Shown here: positions 22,816-31,530 of the stretch, in pieces
How positions within the stretch are numbered: the stretch's first letter is position 1
Layout: the number at the start of each line of letters is the position of its first letter
Assembly: GCF_902859855.1 (NCBI RefSeq)
Contig: NZ_CADIKH010000055.1
Location: 1-41,538, forward strand
Reading direction: 5' to 3'
Length of the DNA: 41,538 bases
Origin: Paraburkholderia humisilvae
GTDB lineage: Bacteria > Pseudomonadota > Gammaproteobacteria > Burkholderiales > Burkholderiaceae
Notes under the pieces: model-generated
Database searches by the model: none
Told to the model about the DNA's origin: nothing
The model's input: the letters and a program-made list of their open reading frames with translations, nothing else
Program-made: the position numbers and the translations under genes

Positions 22816-23036
22816 CGCGCTGCCCCGCGTTGCGCCATCAGTTGCATATGCCGCGTTTCGAGCGCATCCCAGACCGAGCGCCTGGTCGCTTCGTCGAGTA
22901 ACGACCAGTTCGCAATCTCGTCAATCGTGCGCAGACACCCGTCGCACCAGCCGGTCGCGTCGTTCATCCGGCAGATGTTGATGCACGGCGAAGGCACTGG
23001 GGCCGGATCTTCCGCACGGGACGCGTCGGCTGTCAT
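22812..23036 (-). CDS. DUF1289 small cysteine-rich protein
   Basis: A 74-residue member of the DUF1289 family, recognised by SPCINIC, WCDGCLRTIDEI and the spacing of C18, C22, C31 and C34, which probably bind a metal or Fe-S centre. Function unknown. It lies between ybaK and maoC with 4-nt overlaps on both sides. Confidence 0.9.
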   Translation of the reverse strand: MTADASRAEDPAPVPSPCINICRMNDATGWCDGCLRTIDEIANWSLLDEATRRSVWDALETRHMQLMAQRGAAR

Positions 23037-23566
23037 ACAGGCTCGCGCAGCGCGATGTCCGCGACCGGCGCGCCAGTGAGCTCAACCAGTTGCCGCGGCG
23101 ACAGGTTGAACACCGCATGCGGGTGCCCTGCGGCGGCCCAAAGGCTTTCGAGCGCGAGCAGATCCGAGTCGATCAGCGTAACCGGTGGCGTGATGTGCCC
23201 GATCGGGCACACCCCGCCGATCGCGTAGCCGGTCTTTTCGCGGACGAACTTCGCGTCCGCGCGTCCGACCGCGCCAACGTGCGCGGCCACTTTGTGTTCA
23301 TCGACGCGATTGACCCCGCTTGCAATGACAAGCACCGGCGCATCGTCGTCGCGGCGGCGAAACAGGATCGACTTCGCGATCTGCGCGATCGAGCAGCCGA
23401 GGCCCGCGGCCGCTTCGGCTGAAGTCTTGCCGGTCTCGGGCAGCATCACGATCTGGCCGGCGTGGCCGCGCTCGCGCAACAGCAGCGCAACGCGGCGCGC
23501 GGCGTCCGGCAGCGCGTCGAGATCGCTAGCGGCGGTGGAGTTCTGGAACGAAGCGTTGTCTGTCAT
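23033..23566 (-). CDS. YbaK/EbsC-family aminoacyl-tRNA editing protein
   Basis: A 177-residue YbaK-type trans-editing protein that hydrolyses misacylated tRNA such as Cys- or Ala-tRNA(Pro). Features are the helical N-terminus, AQIAKSILFRR (central strand with the conserved lysine), the REKTGYAIGGVCPIGH loop and a C-terminal strand. The start was set at 23566 (MTDNASF); the longer frame to 23737 is arginine-rich and runs antisense into the mvaB gene. It is the first gene of the four-gene overlapping operon and begins 28 nt after the mvaB stop. Confidence 0.9.
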   Translation of the reverse strand: MTDNASFQNSTAASDLDALPDAARRVALLLRERGHAGQIVMLPETGKTSAEAAAGLGCSIAQIAKSILFRRRDDDAPVLVIASGVNRVDEHKVAAHVGAVGRADAKFVREKTGYAIGGVCPIGHITPPVTLIDSDLLALESLWAAAGHPHAVFNLSPRQLVELTGAPVADIALREPV

Positions 23567-23594
23567 TGTTCTGACTATCGGTTCTGGAGTGGAT

Positions 23595-24521
23595 TCATGC
23601 ACAGCGTGGCTGATCACTGCGCGCCTTCGCGAGCAGTGCCTTGCCCGCGCGCGATACGTTCGGTCGTCCGATCGACGTCGAGATGAAGTCACCGATCTCG
23701 ACGACCTGCGCGAGATCGACGCCGGTCTCGATGCCAAGGCCGTTCATCAGATAGAGCACGTCTTCGGTCGCGACATTGCCGGTTGCGCCTTTTGCGTAAG
23801 GGCAGCCGCCCAGCCCGGCGACCGACGCGTGAAAGATCGCGATGCCTTCCTGCAGCGCGGCGTAGATATTCGCGAGCGCCTGACCATAGGTGTCGTGGAA
23901 GTGGCCGGACAGACGCTCGTGCGGAAAGACCTGCGTGACCGCCGCGAACACCTCTTTGGTGCGCCTGGGCGTGCCGACGCCGATCGTGTCGGCAATGTCG
24001 ATTTCGTCGCAGCCGAGCGCGGCGAACCGCTCAACGACGTCGACGACCGACGCGACCGGCACTTCACCCTGGTACGGGCAGCCGAGCGAACACGAGACGC
24101 TGCCGCGCAGCCGCAGTCCCTGCTCTTTTGCCGCATGCGCGACTGGCGCAAAACGCTCGATGCTCTCGGCGATGCTGCAGTTGATGTTCTTCTGCGAGAA
24201 CGCTTCGCTGGCCGCCCCGAAGATCACGATTTCGTCGGCGGCCGCGGCGAGCGCACCTTCGAAGCCGCGCATGTTCGGCGTGAGCACCGAGTAGAGGGTG
24301 CCTGCGCGACGCTCGACGCCGGCCATCACCTCTGCGGCGTCCGCCATTTGCGGCACCCATTTCGGCGATACGAACGACGTGGTTTCCACGTTCGGAAACC
24401 CGGCTGCCGACAGCCGATTGACGAGTTCAATCTTGACGGCGGTCGGCACTTGCGCCTTCTCATTCTGCAGTCCATCGCGCGGACCGACCTCGACGATCTT
24501 GACCGATTGCGGGATTGCCAT
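23595..24521 (-). CDS. mvaB: hydroxymethylglutaryl-CoA lyase
   Basis: A 308-residue TIM-barrel lyase that cleaves HMG-CoA to acetoacetate and acetyl-CoA, the last step of leucine degradation. Motifs are VEVGPRDGLQNE (10-21, with R15 and D16), metal ligands H207 and H209 in GHFHDTYG, and the active-site loop GGCPYAKGATGN with C240. AGGAG precedes the ATG at 24521. It is close to the GhrA-type gene upstream (51 bp) and the ybaK operon downstream (28 bp), all on one strand, so cotranscription is possible. Confidence 0.95.
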   Translation of the reverse strand: MAIPQSVKIVEVGPRDGLQNEKAQVPTAVKIELVNRLSAAGFPNVETTSFVSPKWVPQMADAAEVMAGVERRAGTLYSVLTPNMRGFEGALAAAADEIVIFGAASEAFSQKNINCSIAESIERFAPVAHAAKEQGLRLRGSVSCSLGCPYQGEVPVASVVDVVERFAALGCDEIDIADTIGVGTPRRTKEVFAAVTQVFPHERLSGHFHDTYGQALANIYAALQEGIAIFHASVAGLGGCPYAKGATGNVATEDVLYLMNGLGIETGVDLAQVVEIGDFISTSIGRPNVSRAGKALLAKARSDQPRCA

Positions 24522-24572
24522 GTCGTTTCTCCTGCCGCATTGCGCGGTGTGTCGGGTGGTTCAGTGGCGCGG

Positions 24573-25514
24573 TCAGTAGCCGCGCGCGATGTCGACGATG
24601 CCGGTGATCGGTTCGTCGCGCATCAACGCGGCGATCTTCTGCGCGATCTGCGCGACACTTTCGGCGCGCAGCGTGAGCGCCGAACTGTGTGGCGTGATCG
24701 TGATGCGCGGCTCGCGCCAGAACGGATGATCGACGGGCAACGGTTCTTCGCGGAACACGTCGAGCGTGGCTGCCGCAATCCGGCCACTGCGAAGCGCATC
24801 GAGCAGATCACGCTCGACCAGGTGCGCGCCGCGCGCAACGTTGATCAGGTATGCCCCATTCGCGAGCTTCGCGAATGTCCCGGCATTCAGCACGTCGCGC
24901 GTTTCCGGCGTATGCGGCAGCAGATTGACGAGCACCTTGACGCCGTCGAGGAACGTGTCGAACTGCGACGGGCCGGCGTAAGTCGCGATGCCGTCGATGC
25001 GCCGGGCGCTGCGGCTATAGCCGCGCACCGGCAATCCGAACGACGCGATAGCCTGCGCGACATGCGCGCCGAGCACACCGAGTCCCAGCACGCCGACGGT
25101 AAACGATTCGCGCGGGTGCGGGTCGAGCACGTGCCAGCGGTGTTCCGCTTGCAACTGTGCGTATTCGTCAAAGCGGCGCAGGTAGCGCAACACCGCATGG
25201 ACGACATACTCGGCCATCTGCCCGGCCATGCCGCTGTCTTCCAGCCGCACCAGCGGCACATCGGATGGCAAGGCGCCCGGTCGCTCACGTTCGAGTGCGA
25301 GAATCGCATCAACTCCCGCGCCCAGGTTGAACACCGCCCGCAGGCTGTTGCGGCCCGCCAGCATGTCACACGGCGGGCGCCAGACAATCGCGAAATCGGC
25401 CGGTGCGTGGTCGCCGGGTTGCCATGCGCGCAGGTCGGCTTCAGGCAACACACGTTGCAGATCGGCGAGCCAGACGGCGGCATCCGATTGCGGCGTGTAG
25501 AACAGAATCTTCAT
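24573..25514 (-). CDS. ghrA: glyoxylate/hydroxypyruvate reductase A-type dehydrogenase
   Basis: A 313-residue D-2-hydroxyacid dehydrogenase of the GhrA type, which reduces glyoxylate and hydroxypyruvate with NADPH in the cytoplasm. The Rossmann motif is GVLGLGVLGAH (141-151). The catalytic triad is R228 in NVARG, E257 in FREEPLP and H276 in TPHSS. Other 2-oxo acid substrates are possible. The Shine-Dalgarno sequence at the 25514 start is weak. Lies upstream of mvaB. Confidence 0.88.
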   Translation of the reverse strand: MKILFYTPQSDAAVWLADLQRVLPEADLRAWQPGDHAPADFAIVWRPPCDMLAGRNSLRAVFNLGAGVDAILALERERPGALPSDVPLVRLEDSGMAGQMAEYVVHAVLRYLRRFDEYAQLQAEHRWHVLDPHPRESFTVGVLGLGVLGAHVAQAIASFGLPVRGYSRSARRIDGIATYAGPSQFDTFLDGVKVLVNLLPHTPETRDVLNAGTFAKLANGAYLINVARGAHLVERDLLDALRSGRIAAATLDVFREEPLPVDHPFWREPRITITPHSSALTLRAESVAQIAQKIAALMRDEPITGIVDIARGY

Positions 25515-25863
25515 GCGAGCAACTCGTGGTGGGTCGACCAGCCGTCGTGATGGCGCGTGTCCGTGGTCAGCTTGACCGCAGAGTTCGTTCGATCGTCACG
25601 GCGCACGTGGCGCCCGCTTCGAACGGCGTCTCCTGGAAAGCGAACTGCGGCACGGGTCGGTCGGGACCGGTCTTTTATTGGATGAGTGTCATTCTACTTT
25701 TTTCGGGCACCCGTGCATTTTGCCGGCAACGTCAGTGACGGAGCCACACGATGTAGGGACGCGTTTGGCGTTCGCCCGATATCCAAAGCACGAAAAATTG
25801 GTTCGATTGAGTGAGCTTGCACGCCACAATGATTTCTCCGACCCCGGTAGCGAGGAAAGAATC
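25515..25863. other. divergent intergenic region
   Basis: About 350 bp between the ghrA-type start and the hydrolase start. A T-rich patch (25672-25703) is the only AT-richer segment and may carry the hydrolase promoter. No gene or defined site found. Confidence 0.3.
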
Positions 25864-26481
25864 ATGTTTTCATGCAGGACATCGTTGTGGCCACCCCGGC
25901 TTGTGACGGTACCGGGCTTGCATGGCAGCGAGGACGCGCACTGGCAAACATGGCTCGAGCGGCAGTTTGCGCGTTCGTTGCGGGTCGAGCAGGCGGACTG
26001 GGATGCGCCGAACCTCGAGCGATGGGCTCAGTCGGTGAACGATTTTCTTGCACAGCAGCGTGGTCCATTTGTGCTGGCCGCGCATAGCTTCGGTTGCCTT
26101 GCAGCCGCGCACGCGCTGCAGCGGCGCGCGCAACGCGCGAGCTCCGCCGATGTGGTGGGCGTGCTGTTCGTCGCGCCCGCAAGCCCGCGGAAGTTTGCAT
26201 TCGCAGGTGCGTTTGACGCGTCGCGCGTTGCCGTTGCGTCCATTCTGGTCGGCAGCGAAACGGACCCATGGATGCCACTCGCGGAAGCACGCGAACTTGC
26301 GCAACGCTTCGGCAGTGCATTCGTGAACCTCGGTGACGCGGGGCATATCAACACGGCCGCGGGCTTTGGCCCGTGGCCGCGCGCAAAGTACCTCGTGGAT
26401 ACGCTGGCGCACTGCGCGGCGCCACTGCGGTTTCATGACGATACCGACCCGTTCGTGCAGGCTTCACAGGCCGTTGCCTGA
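25864..26481 (+). CDS. RBBP9/YdeN-type alpha/beta hydrolase
   Basis: A 205-residue serine hydrolase with VPGLHGSEDAHWQ (16-28), nucleophile S75 in AHSFG, D134 in SETDPWMP and H161 in DAGHINTAAG. That is the complete triad of the RBBP9/YdeN group. GAGG lies 9 nt upstream of the ATG at 25864. It converges on a small membrane-protein gene (11-bp gap) with bioB beyond. The substrate is unknown. A role as a BioH-like esterase is conceivable only because of the adjacent biotin operon. Confidence 0.88.
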   Translation: MFSCRTSLWPPRLVTVPGLHGSEDAHWQTWLERQFARSLRVEQADWDAPNLERWAQSVNDFLAQQRGPFVLAAHSFGCLAAAHALQRRAQRASSADVVGVLFVAPASPRKFAFAGAFDASRVAVASILVGSETDPWMPLAEARELAQRFGSAFVNLGDAGHINTAAGFGPWPRAKYLVDTLAHCAAPLRFHDDTDPFVQASQAVA

Positions 26482-26492
26482 CCGTACGGCGG

Positions 26493-26744
26493 TCAGAACC
26501 AGTGGAACCCCTTCGCGATCATCGTGCAGACGCCGACGAGCCCTGCCCAGGTGAGATGAAAATCGGACCGCTGAGACCGACGGATATCTTTGATGTCGCT
26601 GCGCAACGATTTGATATCTTCATGAACATGATCGAGAGATGTTTCGACGCGCGTGGTACGTGTTTCCATAGCTTTTTCTCCAAATTGACGCAACCGACCA
26701 GAGGGCTTTTCGTTTGCAGTGTGATTCATTGATTTCGAAAACAT
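26493..26744 (-). CDS. small coiled-coil, C-terminally anchored membrane protein
   Basis: An 83-residue protein with a charged heptad-like helix (about 28-62, LDHVHEDIKSLRSDIKDIR) followed by one hydrophobic segment (about 65-81) ending MIAKGFHWF. The layout recalls XhlA-like or phage-derived small membrane proteins that carry an N-terminal coiled coil. The ATG at 26744 has AAGG 7 nt upstream; the internal Met codons lack Shine-Dalgarno sequences. No phage genes surround it. Confidence 0.7.
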   Translation of the reverse strand: MFSKSMNHTANEKPSGRLRQFGEKAMETRTTRVETSLDHVHEDIKSLRSDIKDIRRSQRSDFHLTWAGLVGVCTMIAKGFHWF

Positions 26745-26943
26745 AGCCTACCTTTTTCTTCTCCTAAGCTGTGCTGTTTCTAACGAGAAAAACAGCAGAT
26801 CAGCAACCGATAAACACGGAGACAAAAGCTGCCCGCCGTACCCTTCGCAACTCGCGATGAAAAATATCGTACGGTATGCTGATCGATATCGGAAGTCAGC
26901 CGAATGGCATAGGCGAACATCAGGCAGGTATCAGAAAGACAAA
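26745..26943. other. AT-richer intergenic region
   Basis: The promoter zone of the small membrane-protein gene, noticeably richer in A/T (26730-26800 and 26855-26885) than its surroundings. No further gene recognised. Confidence 0.3.
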
Positions 26944-26963
26944 GGCCGCCTTGCCAGGCGGCC
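26944..26963 (-). terminator. bioB terminator hairpin
   Basis: GGCCGCC (26944-26950) pairs with GGCGGCC (26957-26963) around TTGCCA, 66 bp beyond the bioB stop. On the minus strand it is followed by TTTGTCTTTC, and on the plus strand by a weaker TCATTGTTTT, so it may act in both directions. Confidence 0.7.
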
Positions 26964-27028
26964 TCATTGTTTTCGCGCAGCGTCGCGCAAGTGCAAGCCG
27001 CATGCGTGCGCATGCGGTTCAGCACCGG

Positions 27029-28114
27029 TCAGCTTGGCATCGAGCGGCCTTCATCGCGATGTTCGCAGGCGTGTTCCGCGCGTGGTATCTGCTGCGCCGT
27101 TTCCGCTCGCATGCCAACACGCGCGAGCAGTTTGCGGTCCGCTTCTGCTTGCGGATTGCTGGTCGTGAGCAACTGATCGCCATAGAAAATCGAATTCGCA
27201 CCCACGAAGAAACACATCGCCTGCAACGCGTCGTCCATTTGCTCGCGACCCGCGGAGAGCCGCACCATCGCGCGCGGCATCGTGATTCGCGCGATCGCGA
27301 TGGTGCGCACGAACTCGAACGGATCGATGGCTTCGGTGCCGGTGAGCGGTGTGCCTTCGACCTGCACCAGATTGTTGATCGGCACCGACTCCGGGTACGG
27401 CTCCATGTTCGCCAGCTGCGTGATCAGGCCCGCGCGTTCGCGACGCGATTCACCGAGGCCGACAATGCCGCCGCAGCATACGTTGATGCCGGCATCGCGC
27501 ACACGCTCGAGCGTGTCGAGACGGTCCTGGTACGTGCGCGTCGAGATGATCTGGCCGTAGAACTCCGGCGACGTGTCGAGGTTGTGGTTGTAGTAGTCGA
27601 GGCCCGCTTCGGCGAGGTCTTGCGCCTGATGCGGTTCCAGCATGCCGAGCGTCACACAGGTTTCGAGCCCCATCGCCTTCACGCCGCGGATCATCTCCTT
27701 GATTGGTTCGAGGTGGCGGTCTTTCGGATTGCGCCATGCGGCGCCCATGCAAAAGCGCGTCGCGCCGTTCTCTTTCGCGGTGCGTGCGGCGGCGAGCACC
27801 TCGTCGACCGGCATCAGCTTGTCGGCCTTCACACCGGTGTCGTAGTGGACCGACTGCGGGCAGTACGCGCAATCTTCCTCGCAGCCGCCGGTCTTGATCG
27901 ACAGCAGCGTCGACAGCTGCACAGCGTTCGGGTCGAAGTGTTCGCGATGTACTTGCTGCGCGCGAAACAGCAGGTCGTTGAGCGGCAGCTCGTATAGCGC
28001 GACCACGTCAGCGACGCGCCAGCGAGCGCGCGGCGCGGCGTCGGTCGGTCCAGCGCCGGCCGACGCGGGCGCCGAAGTAGCCTGAGACGTTGCCTGAGTT
28101 GTCGGTTGAGTCAT
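27029..28114 (-). CDS. bioB: biotin synthase
   Basis: A 361-residue radical-SAM enzyme that inserts sulfur into dethiobiotin. The 4Fe-4S motif is CEEDCAYC (C78, C82, C85). The additional 2Fe-2S cysteines lie in RFCMGAAW, ETCVTLG and NVCCGG, and the conserved arginine in RLSAGR. It starts at 28114 with GAGGAT upstream, 4 nt after the bioD stop. The N-terminal 25 residues are Thr/Ala-rich and probably disordered. Last gene of the bioAFDB operon; a terminator follows. Confidence 0.97.
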   Translation of the reverse strand: MTQPTTQATSQATSAPASAGAGPTDAAPRARWRVADVVALYELPLNDLLFRAQQVHREHFDPNAVQLSTLLSIKTGGCEEDCAYCPQSVHYDTGVKADKLMPVDEVLAAARTAKENGATRFCMGAAWRNPKDRHLEPIKEMIRGVKAMGLETCVTLGMLEPHQAQDLAEAGLDYYNHNLDTSPEFYGQIISTRTYQDRLDTLERVRDAGINVCCGGIVGLGESRRERAGLITQLANMEPYPESVPINNLVQVEGTPLTGTEAIDPFEFVRTIAIARITMPRAMVRLSAGREQMDDALQAMCFFVGANSIFYGDQLLTTSNPQAEADRKLLARVGMRAETAQQIPRAEHACEHRDEGRSMPS

Positions 28115-28118
28115 CGGT

Positions 28119-28880
28119 TCAATCCTCGTGGATGGATTCGCAGGAAGCTGGCGGCTGCACCGCGCACAGCGTTTGTAAAAGGCCCGCAATGTCGAGCTGG
28201 CCGGCCGCCACATCGGGCGAAGCCGGTTGCAGATGCGGCACGATGCCGACGAGCGGCACGTCGTACTGTCGGGCGAGGCGCTCGCGTATCGCATCGATGT
28301 TTTCGTCGGCGAAACGCATGGCCGGGTCGACACGGTTTGCAACCCAGCCGGCAATGCGCAGTCCGCGCGCGGCGATCGCCTCGGCCGTCAGCAGTGCGTG
28401 GCTGATGCACCCGAGGCGCATGCCGACCACGAGCAGCACTGGCAGGTTCAGCGCGCAGGCGAGGTCGGCGGTATCGTGTGCGTCGTCGAGCGGCACGCGA
28501 AAGCCGCCAACGCCCTCGACGACCACGATATCCGCGGCGCGCAACGCTTGCCGATGGCAGTCGACGATATGCGCGATATCGAGCGCGATCTGTTCCTGTG
28601 CCGCGACGATATGCGGCGCGGCCGGCTCCTTTAGCAGATACGGCGTGCGTATCGCGGGCGGAAGCGGCGTATTGGCGGCGGCGTCGAGCTGGTCCGCGTC
28701 CTCGTTGTGCCAGACGCCGTCGCGCTCGAACGCACCGGCCGCGACCGGTTTCATCGCGGCCGCGCGCAAGCCCTTGCGGGCAAAGCCGCGCAGCAGCGCC
28801 GCCGATACAAGCGTTTTGCCGATCTCGGTGTCGGTGCCGGTGACGAACAGCGACAAGGCAGACAATTGCGCGCCGTTCAC
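28119..28880 (-). CDS. bioD: dethiobiotin synthetase
   Basis: A 253-residue ATP-dependent ligase forming the ureido ring of dethiobiotin. P-loop GTDTEIGKT (15-23), KPVAAG and VEGVGGFRVPL match the family. The best start is GTG at 28880, which overlaps the bioF stop (GTGA) and has GGGAG 8 nt upstream. The frame continues upstream into bioF but that part is not BioD-like. Confidence 0.95.
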   Translation of the reverse strand: MNGAQLSALSLFVTGTDTEIGKTLVSAALLRGFARKGLRAAAMKPVAAGAFERDGVWHNEDADQLDAAANTPLPPAIRTPYLLKEPAAPHIVAAQEQIALDIAHIVDCHRQALRAADIVVVEGVGGFRVPLDDAHDTADLACALNLPVLLVVGMRLGCISHALLTAEAIAARGLRIAGWVANRVDPAMRFADENIDAIRERLARQYDVPLVGIVPHLQPASPDVAAGQLDIAGLLQTLCAVQPPASCESIHED

Positions 28881-30061
28881 GATCGTGCTCCCGGCAGCAC
28901 GGAAAACGCGGCTTCCAGCCGGTCGAGATCCGTGTGCGAGTGCGCGGCCGACAGCGAAATGCGCAGCCGCGACGTGCCCTCGGGCACGGTCGGCGGCCGG
29001 ATCGCGGGCACCCAGAGACCGGCGCGATCGAGCGCGGCGGCGATATCGAGCGTCGCGTCGTTGGCGCCGATGATGAGCGGCTGCACGGCGGTATCCGACT
29101 CGATCGGCAGCCACGGCGTGGCCTTCAGCAGCATGCGCGTGCGTTCGATCAGCGTGCGCAGATGAGCGCGCCGCGCGTCGCCCTCGTCGCCGGCGATGAG
29201 GCGCAGGCTGGCCGACACCGCGTGCGCGGCGGCCGGGACCGACGCGGTCGTGAAAATGTAGGGGCGCGCTCGCTGCACGAGCCATTCGATGACCGTCTCG
29301 TGTGCGACGACAAATGCGCCGGAGACGCCCGCTGCCTTGCCGAGTGTGCCGATCGACACGAGGTTCGGCGAGCGCAGCCCGGCATGGGCGAGCGCGCCGC
29401 GCCCTTGCGGGCCGAGCACGCCGAAGCCGTGCGCGTCGTCGACCACCAGCCACGCGCCATGCCGTTGCGCAAGCTCGACGAGGCGCGCGAGCGGCGCGAG
29501 ATCGCCATCCATGCTGAACACGCTATCGGTGACGATCAGCTTCGCCGGTGCGTCGCACGCGTCGAGCATGGCGGCGAGCGTTTCGGCATCCGCATGCGGA
29601 TAGATTTGCACGTCGGCGCGCGATAGACGCGCGCCGTCGATCAGCGACGCGTGATTCAGCGCGTCCGAGAAGAGCATCGTGCCACGGCCCGCGAGCGCGG
29701 TCAGCGCCGCGAGGTTTGCCATATAGCCCGTGCTGAAATACAGCGCACGCGGCGCGTCGGAAAAGCCGCCGGCAAATTCGGCGAGGTCGTCTTCGAGCTG
29801 CGCATGCGCGCGCGAATGGCCGCCTAGCAAATGCGAACCGCCGCTTCCGGCGCCGTAGCGACGCGCGCCTTCGACGAGCGCCGCCACCAGCAGCGGGTGA
29901 GCGGCAAGACCCAGGTAATCGTTGCTCGCAAAACCGATGACGTCGCGGCCGTCGACCGTCATATGCGCGGAGCACGGGCTGTCGGCAATTCGCCGGCGAC
30001 GGCGGAGCCCTTGCGCATCAAGCTCCGCGAGTCCGCGTTCGAGCCGCTCGAGCAACGCCAT
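28877..30061 (-). CDS. bioF: 8-amino-7-oxononanoate synthase
   Basis: A 394-residue PLP enzyme that condenses pimeloyl-ACP/CoA with L-alanine. Motifs are GSGGSHLLGGHS (72-83), DDAHGFGVLG (208-217) and the PLP lysine K242 in GTLGKAAG. ATG at 30061 overlaps the bioA stop by one base (TGATG), and its own stop overlaps the bioD start, so translation is coupled along the operon. Confidence 0.96.
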   Translation of the reverse strand: MALLERLERGLAELDAQGLRRRRRIADSPCSAHMTVDGRDVIGFASNDYLGLAAHPLLVAALVEGARRYGAGSGGSHLLGGHSRAHAQLEDDLAEFAGGFSDAPRALYFSTGYMANLAALTALAGRGTMLFSDALNHASLIDGARLSRADVQIYPHADAETLAAMLDACDAPAKLIVTDSVFSMDGDLAPLARLVELAQRHGAWLVVDDAHGFGVLGPQGRGALAHAGLRSPNLVSIGTLGKAAGVSGAFVVAHETVIEWLVQRARPYIFTTASVPAAAHAVSASLRLIAGDEGDARRAHLRTLIERTRMLLKATPWLPIESDTAVQPLIIGANDATLDIAAALDRAGLWVPAIRPPTVPEGTSRLRISLSAAHSHTDLDRLEAAFSVLPGARS

Positions 30062-31446
30062 CAGCGACCCTCCGCGACGGTCGCGTCGAAGATCTCGAGC
30101 GTGCGCGTGGCTAGCCATTCGAGCTCCGCGGAATCCAGCACATAGGGCGGCATCAGGTAGACGGTCGTGCCGATCGGGCGCAGCAGCACTTCGCGTTGTA
30201 GCGCGTGCTCGAAAAAGCGACGCGCAAAGGTCTTCGCGGCACGCGGGTCTTCGATGGCGGCGTCGAACGCGAAGATCGTCCCGCATTGGCGCAGGTTGCG
30301 CGCATGCGGATGCTGCGCAAGCGGTTCGAGCGCGGCACGCAGTCGAGCCGACTTCGCGGCGTTGACGGCGAGCACGTCGTCGCTCGCGAACAGGTCGAGT
30401 GTGGCAAGCGCCGCGCGACACGCGAGCGGGTTGCCCGTATAAGAGTGCGAGTGCAGGAAGCCGCGCGTCGTGTCGTCGTCGTAGAACGACTCAAAGATCT
30501 CGTCACGCGACAACACGATCGACAACGGCAGATAGCCGCCGCTGATGCCCTTGGACAGGCACAGAAAATCCGGCCACACGCCGGCCTGTTCGCTCGCGAA
30601 GAAAGTGCCGGTGCGCCCGCAGCCGACTGCGATTTCATCGGCGATCAGATGGACGCCGTAGCGGTCGCACAGCGCGCGCAAGCCGGCGATATACGACGGA
30701 TCGTGCATCGCCATGCCGGCCGCGCACTGCACGAGCGGCTCGACGATCAACGCTGCGATATTGGCGCTGCGCGCTTCGAAAAGCATGCGCACGTTGTCGA
30801 GCGCGTGCCGCGCGACATCGGCGGCCGTTTCGCCATCACGCGCATGGCGCGCATCCGGCGACGTGACCACATGCGCGTGACGGACCAGCGGATCGTACGC
30901 GTCCCTGAAAAGCGCGACATCGGTCACCCCGAGCGCGCCGATCGTTTCGCCGTGGTATCCGTTCGCGACGCAAACAAACTCGCGCTTGAAGTCGTAGCCG
31001 CGGTTGCGCCACGTGTGAAAACTCATCTTCAGCGCGATCTCGACGGCGGATGCGCCATCGGATGCGAAGAATGCGTGGCCGAGCGTGTGTCGCGTCAGCG
31101 CGGCGAGCCGTTCGGCCAGTTCGACCGCGGGTTCGTGCGTGCAGCCGGCGAGCATCGCGTGTTCGAGCGTGTCGAGCTGCTGTTTCAGCGCCGCGTTGAT
31201 GCGCGGATTCGCGTGGCCGAACAGATTGACCCACCACGAACTGATCGCGTCGAGATAACGCCGGCCGGCGCGATCGTACAGCCACGGACCCTGGCCGCGC
31301 GCGATCGGCAAAAGCGGCAACTGCTCGTGGTGTTTCATCTGCGTGCACGGATGCCAGACGGCGCGCAGGCTTCGTGCGACCCAGTCGTCAGCCTCGGTCG
31401 CGTTGATCGTTGCGTGGGTTGTTCTGCGGGTTGCTTGCGTTTCCAA
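30061..31446 (-). CDS. bioA: adenosylmethionine-8-amino-7-oxononanoate aminotransferase
   Basis: A class-III PLP aminotransferase converting KAPA to DAPA with SAM as amino donor. Features are WHPCTQM, SSWWVNLFGHANP (substrate-site tryptophans), NGYHGETIGA, IADEIAVGCGRTG and PLP lysine in LSKGISGGYLPLS. A TTG at 31446 with GGAG 6 nt upstream gives 461 residues, near the usual length. An ATG at 31503 adds 19 poorly conserved-looking residues and has no Shine-Dalgarno sequence. First gene of the biotin operon. Confidence 0.93.
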   Translation of the reverse strand: METQATRRTTHATINATEADDWVARSLRAVWHPCTQMKHHEQLPLLPIARGQGPWLYDRAGRRYLDAISSWWVNLFGHANPRINAALKQQLDTLEHAMLAGCTHEPAVELAERLAALTRHTLGHAFFASDGASAVEIALKMSFHTWRNRGYDFKREFVCVANGYHGETIGALGVTDVALFRDAYDPLVRHAHVVTSPDARHARDGETAADVARHALDNVRMLFEARSANIAALIVEPLVQCAAGMAMHDPSYIAGLRALCDRYGVHLIADEIAVGCGRTGTFFASEQAGVWPDFLCLSKGISGGYLPLSIVLSRDEIFESFYDDDTTRGFLHSHSYTGNPLACRAALATLDLFASDDVLAVNAAKSARLRAALEPLAQHPHARNLRQCGTIFAFDAAIEDPRAAKTFARRFFEHALQREVLLRPIGTTVYLMPPYVLDSAELEWLATRTLEIFDATVAEGR

Positions 31447-31530
31447 AAACCACTCCGGGCAAAACGCGTGCAGGCGGCGCGGGCGCGAACCGTGCACGGT
31501 CATACGAATGCAAAAAGGGCGAAACGGGGC

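Noticed and set aside
23292..25550. 752-codon plus-strand open frame
   Set aside because: It is antisense to mvaB, ybaK and the ghrA-type gene, all of which have clear motifs and Shine-Dalgarno sequences. The composition is Arg/Asp/Val-rich as expected of a GC-rich shadow frame.
26493..26744. Prophage remnant
   Set aside because: Only one small gene of uncertain resemblance; no integrase, attachment-site duplication or other phage gene around it.
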